Below, in pieces: positions 1 to 9,110 of a stretch of 64,000 nucleotides of DNA (the first letter of the stretch is position 1; each line of letters opens with the position of its first letter). The notes beneath the pieces are model-generated. The model had not been told where the DNA came from, made no database searches, and saw only the letters and a program-made list of their open reading frames with translations. The DNA comes from Betaproteobacteria bacterium SCN1 (GTDB taxonomy: Bacteria; Pseudomonadota; Gammaproteobacteria; Burkholderiales; Thiobacillaceae), in contig WBSF01000001.1 of the NCBI GenBank assembly GCA_008923315.1, positions 248,001 to 312,000 of the forward strand, written 5' to 3'. A program made the translations under genes and the position numbers.

Positions 1-1
1 G

Positions 2-346
2 ATGGACGGCCTGTTCTCCGCGCCGGAAAAGCTCGATGCCGAAACCCGCCGTTCGCTGATGGACAAGGCGAAGCGCGGCGACGTGGTGGTGATCGACGTG
101 CGTCCGGCAACGGAATACGACAGCGGGCATCTGCCGTTCGCACGCTCGATGCCCGTGTCCGAGCTGCGCCAGCGGCTGGCCGAACTGCCGGCCGGCAAGG
201 AGATCGTCGCTTACTGTCGCGGCCCGTTCTGCATGATGTCCGCCGAGGCCGTGGCGCTGCTGAAAGAACACGGCTACCGCGCCCGCAAGATCGCCGACGG
301 CACATCCGAATGGCTGGCCGCGGGCCTGCCGCTCGCGAAGACCTGA
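2..346 (+). CDS. Rhodanese-domain protein, C-terminal part (probably ArsR-rhodanese fusion), 5' end outside window
   Basis: The visible 114 residues form one rhodanese domain with the active-site loop CRGPFC, whose first cysteine would carry the persulfide. The reading frame is open to the window edge and the domain begins at once, so the start lies upstream. In the family this loop followed by an AVALLKEHGYRA-like helix is typical of ArsR-type regulators fused to rhodanese, which sense or move sulfane sulfur. The ArsR half is inferred, not seen. The next gene, a persulfide-dioxygenase-like hydrolase starting 33 bases on, supports a role in sulfur detoxification. Confidence 0.8.
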   Translation: MDGLFSAPEKLDAETRRSLMDKAKRGDVVVIDVRPATEYDSGHLPFARSMPVSELRQRLAELPAGKEIVAYCRGPFCMMSAEAVALLKEHGYRARKIADGTSEWLAAGLPLAKT

Positions 347-379
347 ATGATTCCCCGATCCAACGACAAGGAGACCGCC

Positions 380-1111
380 ATGTTTTTCCGTCAACTGCTG
401 GCCAAGGACGCCACGCTGTCCTACTTCTTCGGCTGCGGCTCGTGCCACGTCGGCGTGGCCGTCGACCCCGTGCTCGGCGACGAGGACTGGTTCATCGACG
501 AGGCCGCGAAGCAGGACGTGAAGATCACCCACGTCATCGACACGCACGTGCACGCCGACCATTTTTCGGGCGGCCGGGCGCTGGCCGAGAAGACCGGCGC
601 CGCCTACTGCCTGCACGAGGCCAACGGCGACCGGGTGAATTTCGGTTTCACGCCGCTCGCGGACGGGCAGCGCATCGACGTCGGCAACGTCACTATCGAC
701 GTGCTGCACACGCCGGGCCACACGCCCGATTCGATCTGCCTCGTGGTCACCGACAAGCGCCGCGCCGAGACGCCGTGGTTCGTGCTGACCGGCGACACGC
801 TGTTCGTCGGCAGCGCCGGCCGGCCCGATCTGGCCGGGCAGGAGGCCGAGATGGCGGCGCAACTGCACGACACCCTGCACCGGCGGCTGCTGACGCTGCC
901 GGCGGAAGTCGAACTCTATCCCGGCCACACTTCGGGCAGTGCCTGCGGGGCGGGCCTGTCGGGCAAGCCCGTGTCCACCATCGGTTTCGAGAGACGCTGG
1001 AATCCGATGCTGGCGATGAACCGGGACGATTTCGTCGCCGCGCTCACGGCCGTCATTCCGCCGCACCCGGCGGAAATGGACCGGATGGTCGCGTTCAATC
1101 TGGGGCGTTGA
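380..1111 (+). CDS. MBL-fold metallo-hydrolase, persulfide dioxygenase-like
   Basis: A 243-residue metallo-beta-lactamase-fold protein. The metal motif HVHADH is at residues 56-61, with a further ligand in HTPGH and another in YPGH near the end, as in ETHE1/Blh persulfide dioxygenases that oxidise glutathione persulfide to sulfite. The ATG at 380 is chosen because AAGGAG at 368-373 sits at good spacing; an upstream in-frame ATG at 347 has none. It lies between a rhodanese protein and an MFS transporter with almost no gaps, so the three are probably one operon. The exact substrate is inferred from family and context. Confidence 0.82.
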   Translation: MFFRQLLAKDATLSYFFGCGSCHVGVAVDPVLGDEDWFIDEAAKQDVKITHVIDTHVHADHFSGGRALAEKTGAAYCLHEANGDRVNFGFTPLADGQRIDVGNVTIDVLHTPGHTPDSICLVVTDKRRAETPWFVLTGDTLFVGSAGRPDLAGQEAEMAAQLHDTLHRRLLTLPAEVELYPGHTSGSACGAGLSGKPVSTIGFERRWNPMLAMNRDDFVAALTAVIPPHPAEMDRMVAFNLGR

Positions 1112-1112
1112 G

Positions 1113-2411
1113 ATGACGAGCTACGCGGCGGACTACCGCTACGGCATCCGCGTCAATTTTGCCCAGTTCGCGCATCAACTGGTGCAGGTGTTCTTCGTGG
1201 GGCTGGCCATCGGCCTGTTCCGCACCGTGGTGCCCGCGCTGGCGGAAACCGACTTCGGCGTGGCCAAGGGCTCGTTCATGATGCTGACGGCCTTCGTCAC
1301 CGCCTTCGGTTTCGTCAAGGGCACGCTCAACTTCGTCGCGGGACGCCTCTCGGAGCGCATCGGCCGCAAGAAGGTGCTGTTCCTCGGCTGGCTCGCCGCC
1401 GTGCCGATCCCGTTCATGATCCTGTATGCGCCGAGCTGGGACTGGATCGTGGCGGCGACCGTGCTGCTGGGCGTGAATCAGGGCCTGGCCTGGTCGATGA
1501 CGCAGACCGCCAAGCTCGACCTCACGACCGCCGACCAGCGCGGGCTGACCATCGGGCTCAACGAGTTCTCCGGCTACTTCGGCGTGGCGGTCGCGGGCAT
1601 CGTCACCGGCTACCTGGCCGCGGCCTGGGGCCCGCGCGAGGGGCTGATGCTGTTCGGCAGCGCGGTCGTGCTGCTGGCCGGCGCGCTGACCCTGATCTGG
1701 GTGAAGGACACGCTGCCGTGGGCGCACGCCGAAGGCAGGCAGCATGCGGCCGGCCGGATGAAGGGGCCCCGGCCGCGCTATCCGGCCAACATCTCCGACA
1801 CGCCGGGCACCTGGGAGGTGTTCACGCTCATGTCCTGGCGCGACGCGCGCATGGCCTCGCTCAGCCAGGCCGGTCTGGTCGAGAAATTCGTCGACGCGCT
1901 CGTGTGGGTGTTTTTCCCGGTGTATCTCTACCAGCGCGGGCTGTCGCTCGCCGGCATCGGCTGGGTGGTCGGCGTCTACGGCTTCGTCTGGGGGTTGTCG
2001 CAGTTCCTCACCGGCCACTGGTCCGACCGCGTCGGCCGCAAGAAACCCATCGTCGCCGGCATGTGGCTGTGCGGCGCCGGCGTCGCGCTGGTGGGGCTGG
2101 GCGAGGGCGAACTCTGGTGGTCGTTCGCCGCCGCCGTCATGGGCTTCGGCATGGCGCTGCTGTACCCGACGCTGTCCGCCGCCGTGTCCGACATCGCGCA
2201 TCCCGACTGGCGCGGTTCGGCCATCGGCATCTACCGCTTCTGGCGCGACCTCGGCTACGGCATCGGCGCGCTGCTGCTCGGCGTCGTCGCCGCCGGTTTC
2301 GGCGGCATCGAGGCGGGCTTCTGGTTCACCGCCGCCGCCATGTTCGTGTCCGGGCTGATCGTGCTGCTGGCCTGCGAGGAAACCCACCCGCGCCTGAATC
2401 CGTCCGACTGA
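1113..2411 (+). CDS. Major facilitator superfamily transporter
   Basis: A 432-residue polytopic protein with about 12 hydrophobic helices and two copies of the MFS loop motif between helices 2 and 3 (GRLSERIGRKK near residue 80 and GHWSDRVGRKK near residue 305). It starts two bases after the stop of the metallo-hydrolase, so it belongs to that operon. The substrate cannot be read from sequence; linkage to a rhodanese and a persulfide-dioxygenase-like enzyme suggests a sulfur compound or export of a toxic thiol product. A GC-rich hairpin follows directly. Confidence 0.85.
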   Translation: MTSYAADYRYGIRVNFAQFAHQLVQVFFVGLAIGLFRTVVPALAETDFGVAKGSFMMLTAFVTAFGFVKGTLNFVAGRLSERIGRKKVLFLGWLAAVPIPFMILYAPSWDWIVAATVLLGVNQGLAWSMTQTAKLDLTTADQRGLTIGLNEFSGYFGVAVAGIVTGYLAAAWGPREGLMLFGSAVVLLAGALTLIWVKDTLPWAHAEGRQHAAGRMKGPRPRYPANISDTPGTWEVFTLMSWRDARMASLSQAGLVEKFVDALVWVFFPVYLYQRGLSLAGIGWVVGVYGFVWGLSQFLTGHWSDRVGRKKPIVAGMWLCGAGVALVGLGEGELWWSFAAAVMGFGMALLYPTLSAAVSDIAHPDWRGSAIGIYRFWRDLGYGIGALLLGVVAAGFGGIEAGFWFTAAAMFVSGLIVLLACEETHPRLNPSD

Positions 2412-2432
2412 TCCGGCGGTGTTTCCGCCGGA
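2412..2432. terminator. Bidirectional terminator-like hairpin between convergent genes
   Basis: TCCGGCGG and CCGCCGGA pair as an 8-bp stem around a TGTTT loop. It begins right after the MFS stop codon and lies just beyond the stop of the converging CorC-like gene. There is no long T-run, so its strength as an intrinsic terminator is uncertain. Confidence 0.5.
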
Positions 2433-2442
2433 CGCGCCGGCA

Positions 2443-3759
2443 TCAGACGGCTTCGCCGGGCGGTACTTCAGCCGGTTCGGGCATGACCGGCGAGGCCAGC
2501 ACTTTGTCGATGCGCTTGCCGTCGAGATCGACCACCTCCAGGCGCCAGTTCTCCCAGATCAGCACGTCACCGGTCTGCGGCAGCCGGCCGGCCAGCCACA
2601 TAACGAGTCCGCTCAGCGTGTGGTAGCGGCCACGGTCTTCGTCGGGGACATTCTTCAGGTCGAGCCGGTCTTTTAGCTCCGGAATGGGGATCAGGCCATC
2701 GAGCAGCCAGGAGCCGTCGTCGCGGCGCACCGCCCAGGCATCGGCCAGATTGCGCGGCTTGAATTCGCCGGTGACCGCTTCCAGCACGTCCTGCAGCGTG
2801 ACGAGACCGTTGATCTCGCCGTATTCGTCGATGACGAGCACCATGTGCGCGTCGGATGCGCGGAACTGCTCCAGGATGTCCATGCCGGTCAGGCTTTCCG
2901 GCACGTAGACCGCGGGGACCAGGTGCGTGGTCAGATCGGGCTGCCCGCCCTGCAGGGTCTGGCTGAGGAGCTGCTTTGCGCTGACGATGCCCAGCACCTC
3001 GTCGAGTCCGTCGCGGCAGACCGGGAAACGCGTGTGGTCGGACTCAGCAATGCGGCGCAGGTTTTCTGCCAGCGGCAGGGCCACGTCGAGGTAGACGATG
3101 TCGGCGCGCGGCACCATCAGCGAATTGATGTTGCGCTCGTCGAGACGGAACACGTTGCGCACCATCTCGCGTTCCTGCTGCTCGATGGCGCCCGATTCGG
3201 AGCCTTCTTCCAGCAAGGCGTGGATTTCTTCCTCGATCACGTCGCTCTGTTCGGCGGCCTGTTTGCCGATCAGGTGGAGAATCGCGTTGGTCGAGGCCGC
3301 CAGCAGGCGCACGAAGGGGCGCGCCAGGAGTGCGAGCCAGCTCATCGGCCGAGCGATCCGGCGTGCGATACCCTCGGGGTTGAACTGGCCGATCCGCTTC
3401 GGCACCAGTTCGCCGACGACGATGGATACGTAGGTGATGACGACAACGACGAGTGCGGTGGAGGCGATGCTGCTGTGCTCGGCGGCCATGCCCTGTGACT
3501 GGAGCCAGACGGAAAGGGGCCCGGCCAGCGCGGCCTCGCCGATGATGCCGCTGAGTATGCCGATCGAGGTGATGCCTACCTGTACGGTGGAGAGAAAACG
3601 GGTGGGGTCGTCGTGCAGCTTTATCGCGACCGCCGAGGCGGCGTCGCCGTCATCGGCCAGGCGGGCAAGCCGGGCGCGGCGGGCGGTGACGAGGGCGATC
3701 TCCGACATGGCGAAGAGGCCATTCAGCAGGATCAGCAGGCCTAGGAACACTATCTCCAT
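2443..3759 (-). CDS. HlyC/CorC-family membrane protein (CNNM-CBS-CBS-CorC)
   Basis: A 438-residue protein with an N-terminal CNNM (DUF21) membrane domain of about four helices (residues 1-190), two CBS domains (about 205-330) and a CorC/HlyC C-terminal domain with the DGS-WLLDGLIPI pattern. Family members are implicated in Mg2+/Co2+ efflux or membrane-damage resistance; some are called hemolysins for historical reasons only. It starts MEIVFLGLLILLNGLFAMSE, which is typical of the family. It stands alone on the minus strand, convergent with the MFS gene. Confidence 0.88.
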   Translation of the reverse strand: MEIVFLGLLILLNGLFAMSEIALVTARRARLARLADDGDAASAVAIKLHDDPTRFLSTVQVGITSIGILSGIIGEAALAGPLSVWLQSQGMAAEHSSIASTALVVVVITYVSIVVGELVPKRIGQFNPEGIARRIARPMSWLALLARPFVRLLAASTNAILHLIGKQAAEQSDVIEEEIHALLEEGSESGAIEQQEREMVRNVFRLDERNINSLMVPRADIVYLDVALPLAENLRRIAESDHTRFPVCRDGLDEVLGIVSAKQLLSQTLQGGQPDLTTHLVPAVYVPESLTGMDILEQFRASDAHMVLVIDEYGEINGLVTLQDVLEAVTGEFKPRNLADAWAVRRDDGSWLLDGLIPIPELKDRLDLKNVPDEDRGRYHTLSGLVMWLAGRLPQTGDVLIWENWRLEVVDLDGKRIDKVLASPVMPEPAEVPPGEAV

Positions 3760-3867
3760 GGGTGGAACCGGTTACGCAGGGATAGGCATCATAGCCTGAA
3801 TCGAACATGCGGCCGGACCGTACCCGGATGCGAAACGGCATTGCGAACGTGTGTGCGGGCGCGGGGC

Positions 3868-5097
3868 TCAAACGGCCTGACCCGACCACATCGCATCGAG
3901 ATCGGTGAAACCCCATTTGCCCGGATCTTCGTGTCCCACGATTTTCTCGGATACGCCCGGACTGGCCAGGTCGATGGTCTCGGGCATGATCCGGGTCTGT
4001 GATTTGGTGGAGAAGAAGACCCGCACGCGTGGCGCAAGCAGGGATTTTTCGGACAACTCGACCACGACGGCCAGGCGTCCCGAACTGAGCCGGACCAATG
4101 AGCCGATCGGGTAGATGCCGATGCTCTTGATGAAAGCCTGGAAGACACGCTGGTCGAAATGTCCCTTGTTCCACTCCGTCATCTTGCGGATCGATTCGGC
4201 AGGGTCCCAGCCGCGTTTGTAGGGGCGGTTGGACGTGATGGCATCGTAGACGTCGCATACCGCGCCCATCTTGGCGAACAGGCTGATCTGCGCGTCGGCG
4301 AGGCGGTCCGGGTAGCCCGTGCCGTCGACCTTTTCGTGATGGTGCAGGCAGACGTCGAGCATGACGGCGCTTGCCGTGCCGCTCTCCAGCAGCAGGCGGT
4401 GCCCTTCGGCGGGATGACGCTTGATGACGTCGAATTCCGTGTCGGTCAGCTTGCCCGGTTTGTTGAGCACGTCGAGCGGGATCAGTGCCTTGCCCAGATC
4501 GTGCATCAGGCCGGCCATGCCGGCTTCCCGGACTTCCGCCTCGTCCAGATCCAGGTGGCGGGCCAGCGAAATCATCAGGGCGCAAACGGCCACGGAATGC
4601 ATGTAGGTGTAGTTGTCCGCCGTTTTCAGGCGGGCCAGACTGATCAATGCACCAGGGTTGCGCATGACCGAGTTTGAGATTTCGTCGACCAGCCTGCCTA
4701 CCGATTCCGTGTTCACGGCCTTGCCCATCCGGACTTCCCGAAACATCGAAACGACCGCCTTGTTCGCCTGCGCGCAGATGGCCGCTGCGCGGCTGACTTC
4801 CTCGGCCATCGGAACCTGTCTCGATGCCGGCGCGTGTCCGATCTCAGCCGCCATCAGGATCTCGGTGGTCGACATGGCTTCCGGGCGGGCGGCTTCGGCG
4901 GGCGCCGGCGCCACGTCGTCGCCCTTGGAAATGTCGATCCAGACTTCCTCGATTTTGCTGTCGTGAATGCGCTGGATGTCGGCCGGATCGGTGAGCGTGA
5001 AGTGGTTGCGCCAGAAGGGATGCGCCAGCCAGGGACCGCACAGTTCGTGCAGGTGCATGCCGGGTTTGAGCGCCGATACCTTGATTTTTTTGAGCAT
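3868..5097 (-). CDS. HD-GYP domain protein with DUF3391 N-terminus
   Basis: About 409 residues from the chosen start. The N-terminal DUF3391 region opens KIKVSALKPGMHLHEL. The HD-GYP phosphodiesterase domain follows, with HDLGK and the signature HHEKVDGTGYP. Such proteins cleave cyclic-di-GMP. The frame is open further upstream to 5241, but the ATG at 5097 begins exactly where homologous proteins usually begin; no clear ribosome site supports either start. It is divergent from nasA, so its promoter shares the 5098-5327 interval. No receiver domain is fused to it. Confidence 0.85.
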   Translation of the reverse strand: MLKKIKVSALKPGMHLHELCGPWLAHPFWRNHFTLTDPADIQRIHDSKIEEVWIDISKGDDVAPAPAEAARPEAMSTTEILMAAEIGHAPASRQVPMAEEVSRAAAICAQANKAVVSMFREVRMGKAVNTESVGRLVDEISNSVMRNPGALISLARLKTADNYTYMHSVAVCALMISLARHLDLDEAEVREAGMAGLMHDLGKALIPLDVLNKPGKLTDTEFDVIKRHPAEGHRLLLESGTASAVMLDVCLHHHEKVDGTGYPDRLADAQISLFAKMGAVCDVYDAITSNRPYKRGWDPAESIRKMTEWNKGHFDQRVFQAFIKSIGIYPIGSLVRLSSGRLAVVVELSEKSLLAPRVRVFFSTKSQTRIMPETIDLASPGVSEKIVGHEDPGKWGFTDLDAMWSGQAV

Positions 5098-5206
5098 GTC
5101 GGCAATGACGAAACAGACGGTCTGAATGCACTCTATAGCCGATTCCCGCTCAAATTGCACGGGCGCGGATGCGGGCGCACCAATTTGTACCGGATCGGGC
5201 CGCGTG

Positions 5207-5257
5207 TGCACCATGCGCGCGCGCGATGCGGGGCGGTGCATGGGGGTGTACCGTGCA
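5207..5257 (+). promoter_or_regulatory. Possible nasA promoter region with NtrC half-sites (weak)
   Basis: Half-sites TGCACC (5207-5212) and GGTGCA (5235-5240) lie upstream of a -24/-12-like element, GGGGGTGTACCGTGCA (5242-5257). That element keeps the GG and GC dinucleotides at sigma-54 spacing but matches the -24 box poorly. No leader terminator or hexaloop hairpin was found before nasA, unlike the other nitrogen operons in this window. Confidence 0.3.
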
Positions 5258-5327
5258 ACGGTCTGAATCCATTGGAAATGAGAGGGCTGGCATGGAGCCT
5301 GCTCGCTTCTCCGGCGAGGAGTGGTTC

Positions 5328-8009
5328 ATGTCTGTCATTTCTTCCGTCTGCTGTTATTGCGGCACCGGTTGCGGCGTATTGATCGAAACCGATGCCGACA
5401 GGATTGTGGGCGTGCGGGGCGATCCGGCGCACCCGGCGAATGCCGGCAAGCTGTGCACCAAGGGTGCGACGCTGCATCTCGCGGCACGCGCGTCCGGCCG
5501 TGCCCGGTTTCCCGAGTTGCGCGCCCGCCGGGCGGATGCGCGCATGCGGGTCGACTGGGACACGGCGCTGGATCACGTCGCCGAACGTTTCGATGCCATC
5601 GTCCGCGCGCACGGCCCGGACGCCGTCGCCTTCTACATTTCCGGCCAGCTCACCACCGAGGCGTACTACGTCTTCAACAAGCTGGCCAAGGGGCTCATCG
5701 GCACCAACAACGTCGACACCAATTCGCGGCTCTGCATGTCGTCCGCCGTCGCCGGCTACAAGGCCACGCTGGGCGCCGATTCGCCGCCCGGCTGCTACGA
5801 CGACATCGACGCCGCCGGCACGCTTTTCATCGCCGGCTCGAACACCGCCTACGCGCACCCCATCGTGTTCCGCCGCATCGAGGCGGCGCGCAGGGCGAAT
5901 CCCGCGCAGAAGCTGATCGTCGTCGATCCGCGCCGTACCGACACGGCGGCCGAGGCCGACCTGCACCTGGCCCTCTTGCCCGGCACCGACGTGGCGCTCT
6001 ACCACGGCATGCTGAATGCGATGCTGTGGGAAGACCGCATCGACCGGGCCTGGATCGCCGCCCACACCGAAGGCTGGGAAGCCTTGCGCGACCGCGTGCG
6101 CGATTTCACGCCGGAAAAGGCGGCAGCGATTTGCGGCGTCGCCGCGGACGACATCGTCACCGCCGCGCGCTGGTTCGCCGCCGGGCCGACGCTGTCGCTG
6201 TATTGCCAGGGGCTCAATCAATCCAGTTGCGGCGTCGACAAGAACGCCGCGCTGATCAATCTGCATCTGGCCACCGGGCAGATCGGCAAGCCGGGCGCCG
6301 CGCCGCTCTCGCTCACCGGCCAGCCCAACGCCATGGGCGGGCGCGAGGTGGGCGGCCTGGCCAATCTTCTGTCCGCCCACCGCGATCTGGACAATCCCGC
6401 GCACCGTGCCGAGGTCGCGCGGCTCTGGGGCGTGGACAGCGTGCCCGAGCGGCCGGGCAAGACGGCGGTGGAGCTGTTCGATGCCCTGGAAAAAGGCGAG
6501 GTGAAAGCCGTGTGGATCGCCTGCACCAATCCCGCGCAGTCGCTGCCCGACCAGAACCGTGTGCAGGCCGCGCTGGAAAAGGCCGACCTCGTGGTGGTGC
6601 AGGAGGCCTATGCCGACACCGAAACCGCCGCTTTTGCCGACGTGCTGCTGCCGGCCGCGACCTGGGGCGAAACCGAGGGCACGATGACCAACTCGGAACG
6701 CTGCATCAGCCGTGTGCGCGCCGCCGTGCCGCCGCCGGGCGAAGCGCGGCCCGACTGGCAAATCGCCTGTGACTTCGCGCGCCGTTTCAGGCCGGACGCG
6801 GGCGCGCGCCTGTTTCCCTATGCCGACGCCGAGGCGGTGTTCGACGAGCACCGCGAGACCACGCGCGGGCGCGACCTCGACATCGCCGGGCTGTCGTATG
6901 CGCGGCTCGACGCCGGGCCCTGCCAGTGGCCGCTCCCCGAAGGCGCCGCCACCGGCCGCAAGCGTCTCTATGCGGACGGCGTCTTCGCCACCGCCAGCGG
7001 CCGCGCGAAATTCCACGCCGCCGTCTGGCGGCCTGTCGCCGAACCGGTCGACGCGCGTTATCCGTTGCGCCTCAACACCGGCCGTCTGCGCGACCAGTGG
7101 CATGCGATGAGCCGCACCGGCAAGGTGGCGCGGCTGTTCTCGCATGCCGATCTGCCCGTGCTCGACATGGCGTCGCGCGATCTCGAACTGCGGCGTCTGC
7201 GATCCGGCGATCTGGTGCGCGTCAAAAGCCGGCGCGGCGAAATCGTCGTCGCGGTCGAGGCAAACGAAGGCGTGCGCCCGGGGCAGTGTTTCCTGCCCAT
7301 GCACTGGGGCGCGCGTTATATGGGCGGGCGCGGCATCAATGCGCTGACCCTGCCGGTCTTCGATGCCGTATCGAAACAGCCGGAACTCAAGCATGCCGCC
7401 GTGCAGGTGGCAAAAGCCGAGCTGCCCTGGCGCATGGTCGCGCTCGCCACCGGCGACGGTGCGAAGCTGCTCGATGCCGCGCAGCCGCTGTTGCGCGTCT
7501 GCGATTACGGGGCGGCCGGGCTGGCGGGCCGGGAGTGCGATGTGCTGACGCTGCGGCTCGCGCATACCGAAGCGCCGCCTGCCGCCCTGCTGGCGGCGTT
7601 CGACGCCACACTGGGGCTTGGCGATCCGTTGGCGGTGATGCAGTACGAAGACCGGCCGCGCGGCGTCAGCAAGCGCATCCGCGTCGAGTCAGGCAAGGTC
7701 GTGGCTGCCCGCCTTACGGGCGAAACGGCGGCTTTCGACTGGCTGCGCGATCTCGTTGTCGATGGCGCTGAAGCCGCCAGTCTGCGGGCATGGATGCTGG
7801 CGCCGGTGGCGCGCCCGCCGGCTGCCGGCGCAGGGCGCGGGCGTATCGTCTGCAACTGTTTCAACGTGGCCGAGCCGGAGATCGTCGCGGCCATCGCGGC
7901 CGGCGCGGATCTTGCCGCGCTGCAGGGCGCGCTCAAGTGCGGCACCGAATGCGGCTCGTGCGTGCCGGAGCTGAAGCGCCTGATCGCCGCCAATCGGGTG
8001 GCGGCATGA
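5328..8009 (+). CDS. nasA: Assimilatory nitrate reductase catalytic subunit with C-terminal BFD [2Fe-2S] domain
   Basis: An 893-residue cytoplasmic molybdopterin oxidoreductase reducing nitrate to nitrite. The N-terminal [4Fe-4S] cysteines are in CCYCGTGCG with a fourth in KLCTKG. The molybdopterin domain and a molydopterin-dinucleotide-binding domain (NTGRLRDQWHAMSRTGK) follow. The C-terminus adds a BFD-like [2Fe-2S] domain with cysteines in VCNCF and CGTECGSC, which marks the assimilatory NasA type. There is no signal peptide. ATG 5328 is preceded by GAGGAG (5316-5321); an in-frame ATG at 5292 is possible. Its stop overlaps the next gene by ATGA. Confidence 0.93.
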   Translation: MSVISSVCCYCGTGCGVLIETDADRIVGVRGDPAHPANAGKLCTKGATLHLAARASGRARFPELRARRADARMRVDWDTALDHVAERFDAIVRAHGPDAVAFYISGQLTTEAYYVFNKLAKGLIGTNNVDTNSRLCMSSAVAGYKATLGADSPPGCYDDIDAAGTLFIAGSNTAYAHPIVFRRIEAARRANPAQKLIVVDPRRTDTAAEADLHLALLPGTDVALYHGMLNAMLWEDRIDRAWIAAHTEGWEALRDRVRDFTPEKAAAICGVAADDIVTAARWFAAGPTLSLYCQGLNQSSCGVDKNAALINLHLATGQIGKPGAAPLSLTGQPNAMGGREVGGLANLLSAHRDLDNPAHRAEVARLWGVDSVPERPGKTAVELFDALEKGEVKAVWIACTNPAQSLPDQNRVQAALEKADLVVVQEAYADTETAAFADVLLPAATWGETEGTMTNSERCISRVRAAVPPPGEARPDWQIACDFARRFRPDAGARLFPYADAEAVFDEHRETTRGRDLDIAGLSYARLDAGPCQWPLPEGAATGRKRLYADGVFATASGRAKFHAAVWRPVAEPVDARYPLRLNTGRLRDQWHAMSRTGKVARLFSHADLPVLDMASRDLELRRLRSGDLVRVKSRRGEIVVAVEANEGVRPGQCFLPMHWGARYMGGRGINALTLPVFDAVSKQPELKHAAVQVAKAELPWRMVALATGDGAKLLDAAQPLLRVCDYGAAGLAGRECDVLTLRLAHTEAPPAALLAAFDATLGLGDPLAVMQYEDRPRGVSKRIRVESGKVVAARLTGETAAFDWLRDLVVDGAEAASLRAWMLAPVARPPAAGAGRGRIVCNCFNVAEPEIVAAIAAGADLAALQGALKCGTECGSCVPELKRLIAANRVAA

Positions 8010-8971
8010 GTTACGCCACGCTGATCCGTCAGATCGAGGCTGGCGAGGGCATGGATTATCTCGAAGCGCGCGGGCTGGGTGCTGCGCTGCTCGATGGGGG
8101 CGTGCCGGAACTGGAGACCGCGGCTTTTCTGGTTGCACTGAATCAGCACGATCCCGGACTCGATGCCTGGCTGGGGCTGCATGCGACGCTGACCGAACGC
8201 CTGCCCGAACTGCTTGCGCCTTCGGGGCCTTTCCGCACAGTGGTGTTGCCGGCCTACCATGGCGTGCGCACGCATCCGCATCTCACGCCATTGCTTGCCA
8301 TGCTGCTGAAAAGCTTTGGCATTCCGGTACTGGTCCATGGCGTGCTGGAAGGTGGCGGCGGCACGGCCGCCGCCTATGTGCTGCGCGAACTCGGCGTGCT
8401 GCCGTGCGCCACCGCCTCGCAGGTCAATACGGCGCTGATCGAGGAAGGCATCGCTTTCGCGCCGGTGGCCCTGCTGAATCCGGGGCTGGCGGCACTGCTG
8501 GCCCTGCGCGCCCGCCTGGGCCTGGATGGCTGGGTGACGCGGCTGGCGACGCTGGCCGACGTGCTGGGGCCGCAGTCGGTGCGTGTCACGCCGGTGCGGA
8601 CGCCTGCGGCGCTGGTGCCGATGCGCGAGACGCTGGAGGCCCTGGGAGGTATTGCGCTGCTGCTCGAAGGCTGCGAAGGCGAGGCCTTTGCCGATCCCCT
8701 GAAGCGGCCGGATATGGTGCTGGTGCGGGACGGCCAGAGTCAGCAGGTCTACGAGGCGCAGTCGACGGCTTCCGCAATCGCGAATCTGCCCGTGGCCGAT
8801 GCGCGCGCGACTGGCGCCTGGATCGCGCAGGCGGTGCGCGACGCATTGCCGCTGCCGTTGCCCATCCGCAACCAGCTCGCGGTCTGCCTGTATGCAGCCG
8901 GTTATACCGAGGATCTGAACCAGGCGCGCGCGATCACCGCGATCAACGGATTCGGCCGGGCCGCCGCATGA
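8006..8971 (+). CDS. ybiB: YbiB-like DNA-binding protein (TrpD2 family)
   Basis: A 321-residue protein with the anthranilate phosphoribosyltransferase fold (LETAAFLVALNQ near the N-terminus and a glycine-rich HGVLEGGGGTAAA loop). TrpD2/YbiB proteins have this fold but lack transferase activity and bind nucleic acid. The start codon overlaps the nasA stop (ATGA), so the two are translationally coupled. Why a YbiB-like protein accompanies nitrate reductase is not known; co-expression with nasA is the only clue. A true TrpD is less likely because the PRPP-binding loop differs and no trp gene is adjacent. Confidence 0.75.
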   Translation: MSYATLIRQIEAGEGMDYLEARGLGAALLDGGVPELETAAFLVALNQHDPGLDAWLGLHATLTERLPELLAPSGPFRTVVLPAYHGVRTHPHLTPLLAMLLKSFGIPVLVHGVLEGGGGTAAAYVLRELGVLPCATASQVNTALIEEGIAFAPVALLNPGLAALLALRARLGLDGWVTRLATLADVLGPQSVRVTPVRTPAALVPMRETLEALGGIALLLEGCEGEAFADPLKRPDMVLVRDGQSQQVYEAQSTASAIANLPVADARATGAWIAQAVRDALPLPLPIRNQLAVCLYAAGYTEDLNQARAITAINGFGRAAA

Positions 8972-8991
8972 TGGTGCACATGGCGCCAGCA

Positions 8992-9008
8992 GGCACCGCC
9001 GTGGTGCG
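8992..9008 (+). promoter_or_regulatory. NtrC-like enhancer site upstream of nirB
   Basis: GGCAC-N7-GTGCG, against the NtrC consensus TGCAC-N7-GTGCA. The inner GCACC-N5-GGTGC is a perfect inverted repeat. It lies about 80 bases upstream of the -24/-12 promoter at 9085. Confidence 0.6.
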
Positions 9009-9084
9009 CGCGATGGGCGCCATGCGCAGCCGCAGCATGCCGGCAGCCGCCACGCTGCGGGATTCCGTCAACCTGTGCCGGGCA

Positions 9085-9100
9085 TGGCATATCGATTGCT
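9085..9100 (+). promoter_or_regulatory. Sigma-54 (-24/-12) promoter of nirBD
   Basis: TGGCATATCGATTGCT matches TGGCAC-N5-TTGCW at all but one of the specified bases. The predicted transcript start is near 9110, immediately before the leader hairpins. Confidence 0.75.
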
Positions 9101-9110
9101 AGTGCTTCGT

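Noticed and set aside
1095..2387. Long open frame of 430 codons antisense to the MFS gene
   Set aside because: Composition is His/Gly/Arg/Ala-rich with no domain; it is a shadow of strong third-position GC bias in the real gene.
8968..9102. A 44-codon frame beginning at the ybiB stop
   Set aside because: It covers the NtrC-like site and sigma-54 promoter of nirB, has no ribosome site and no similarity; more likely control DNA.
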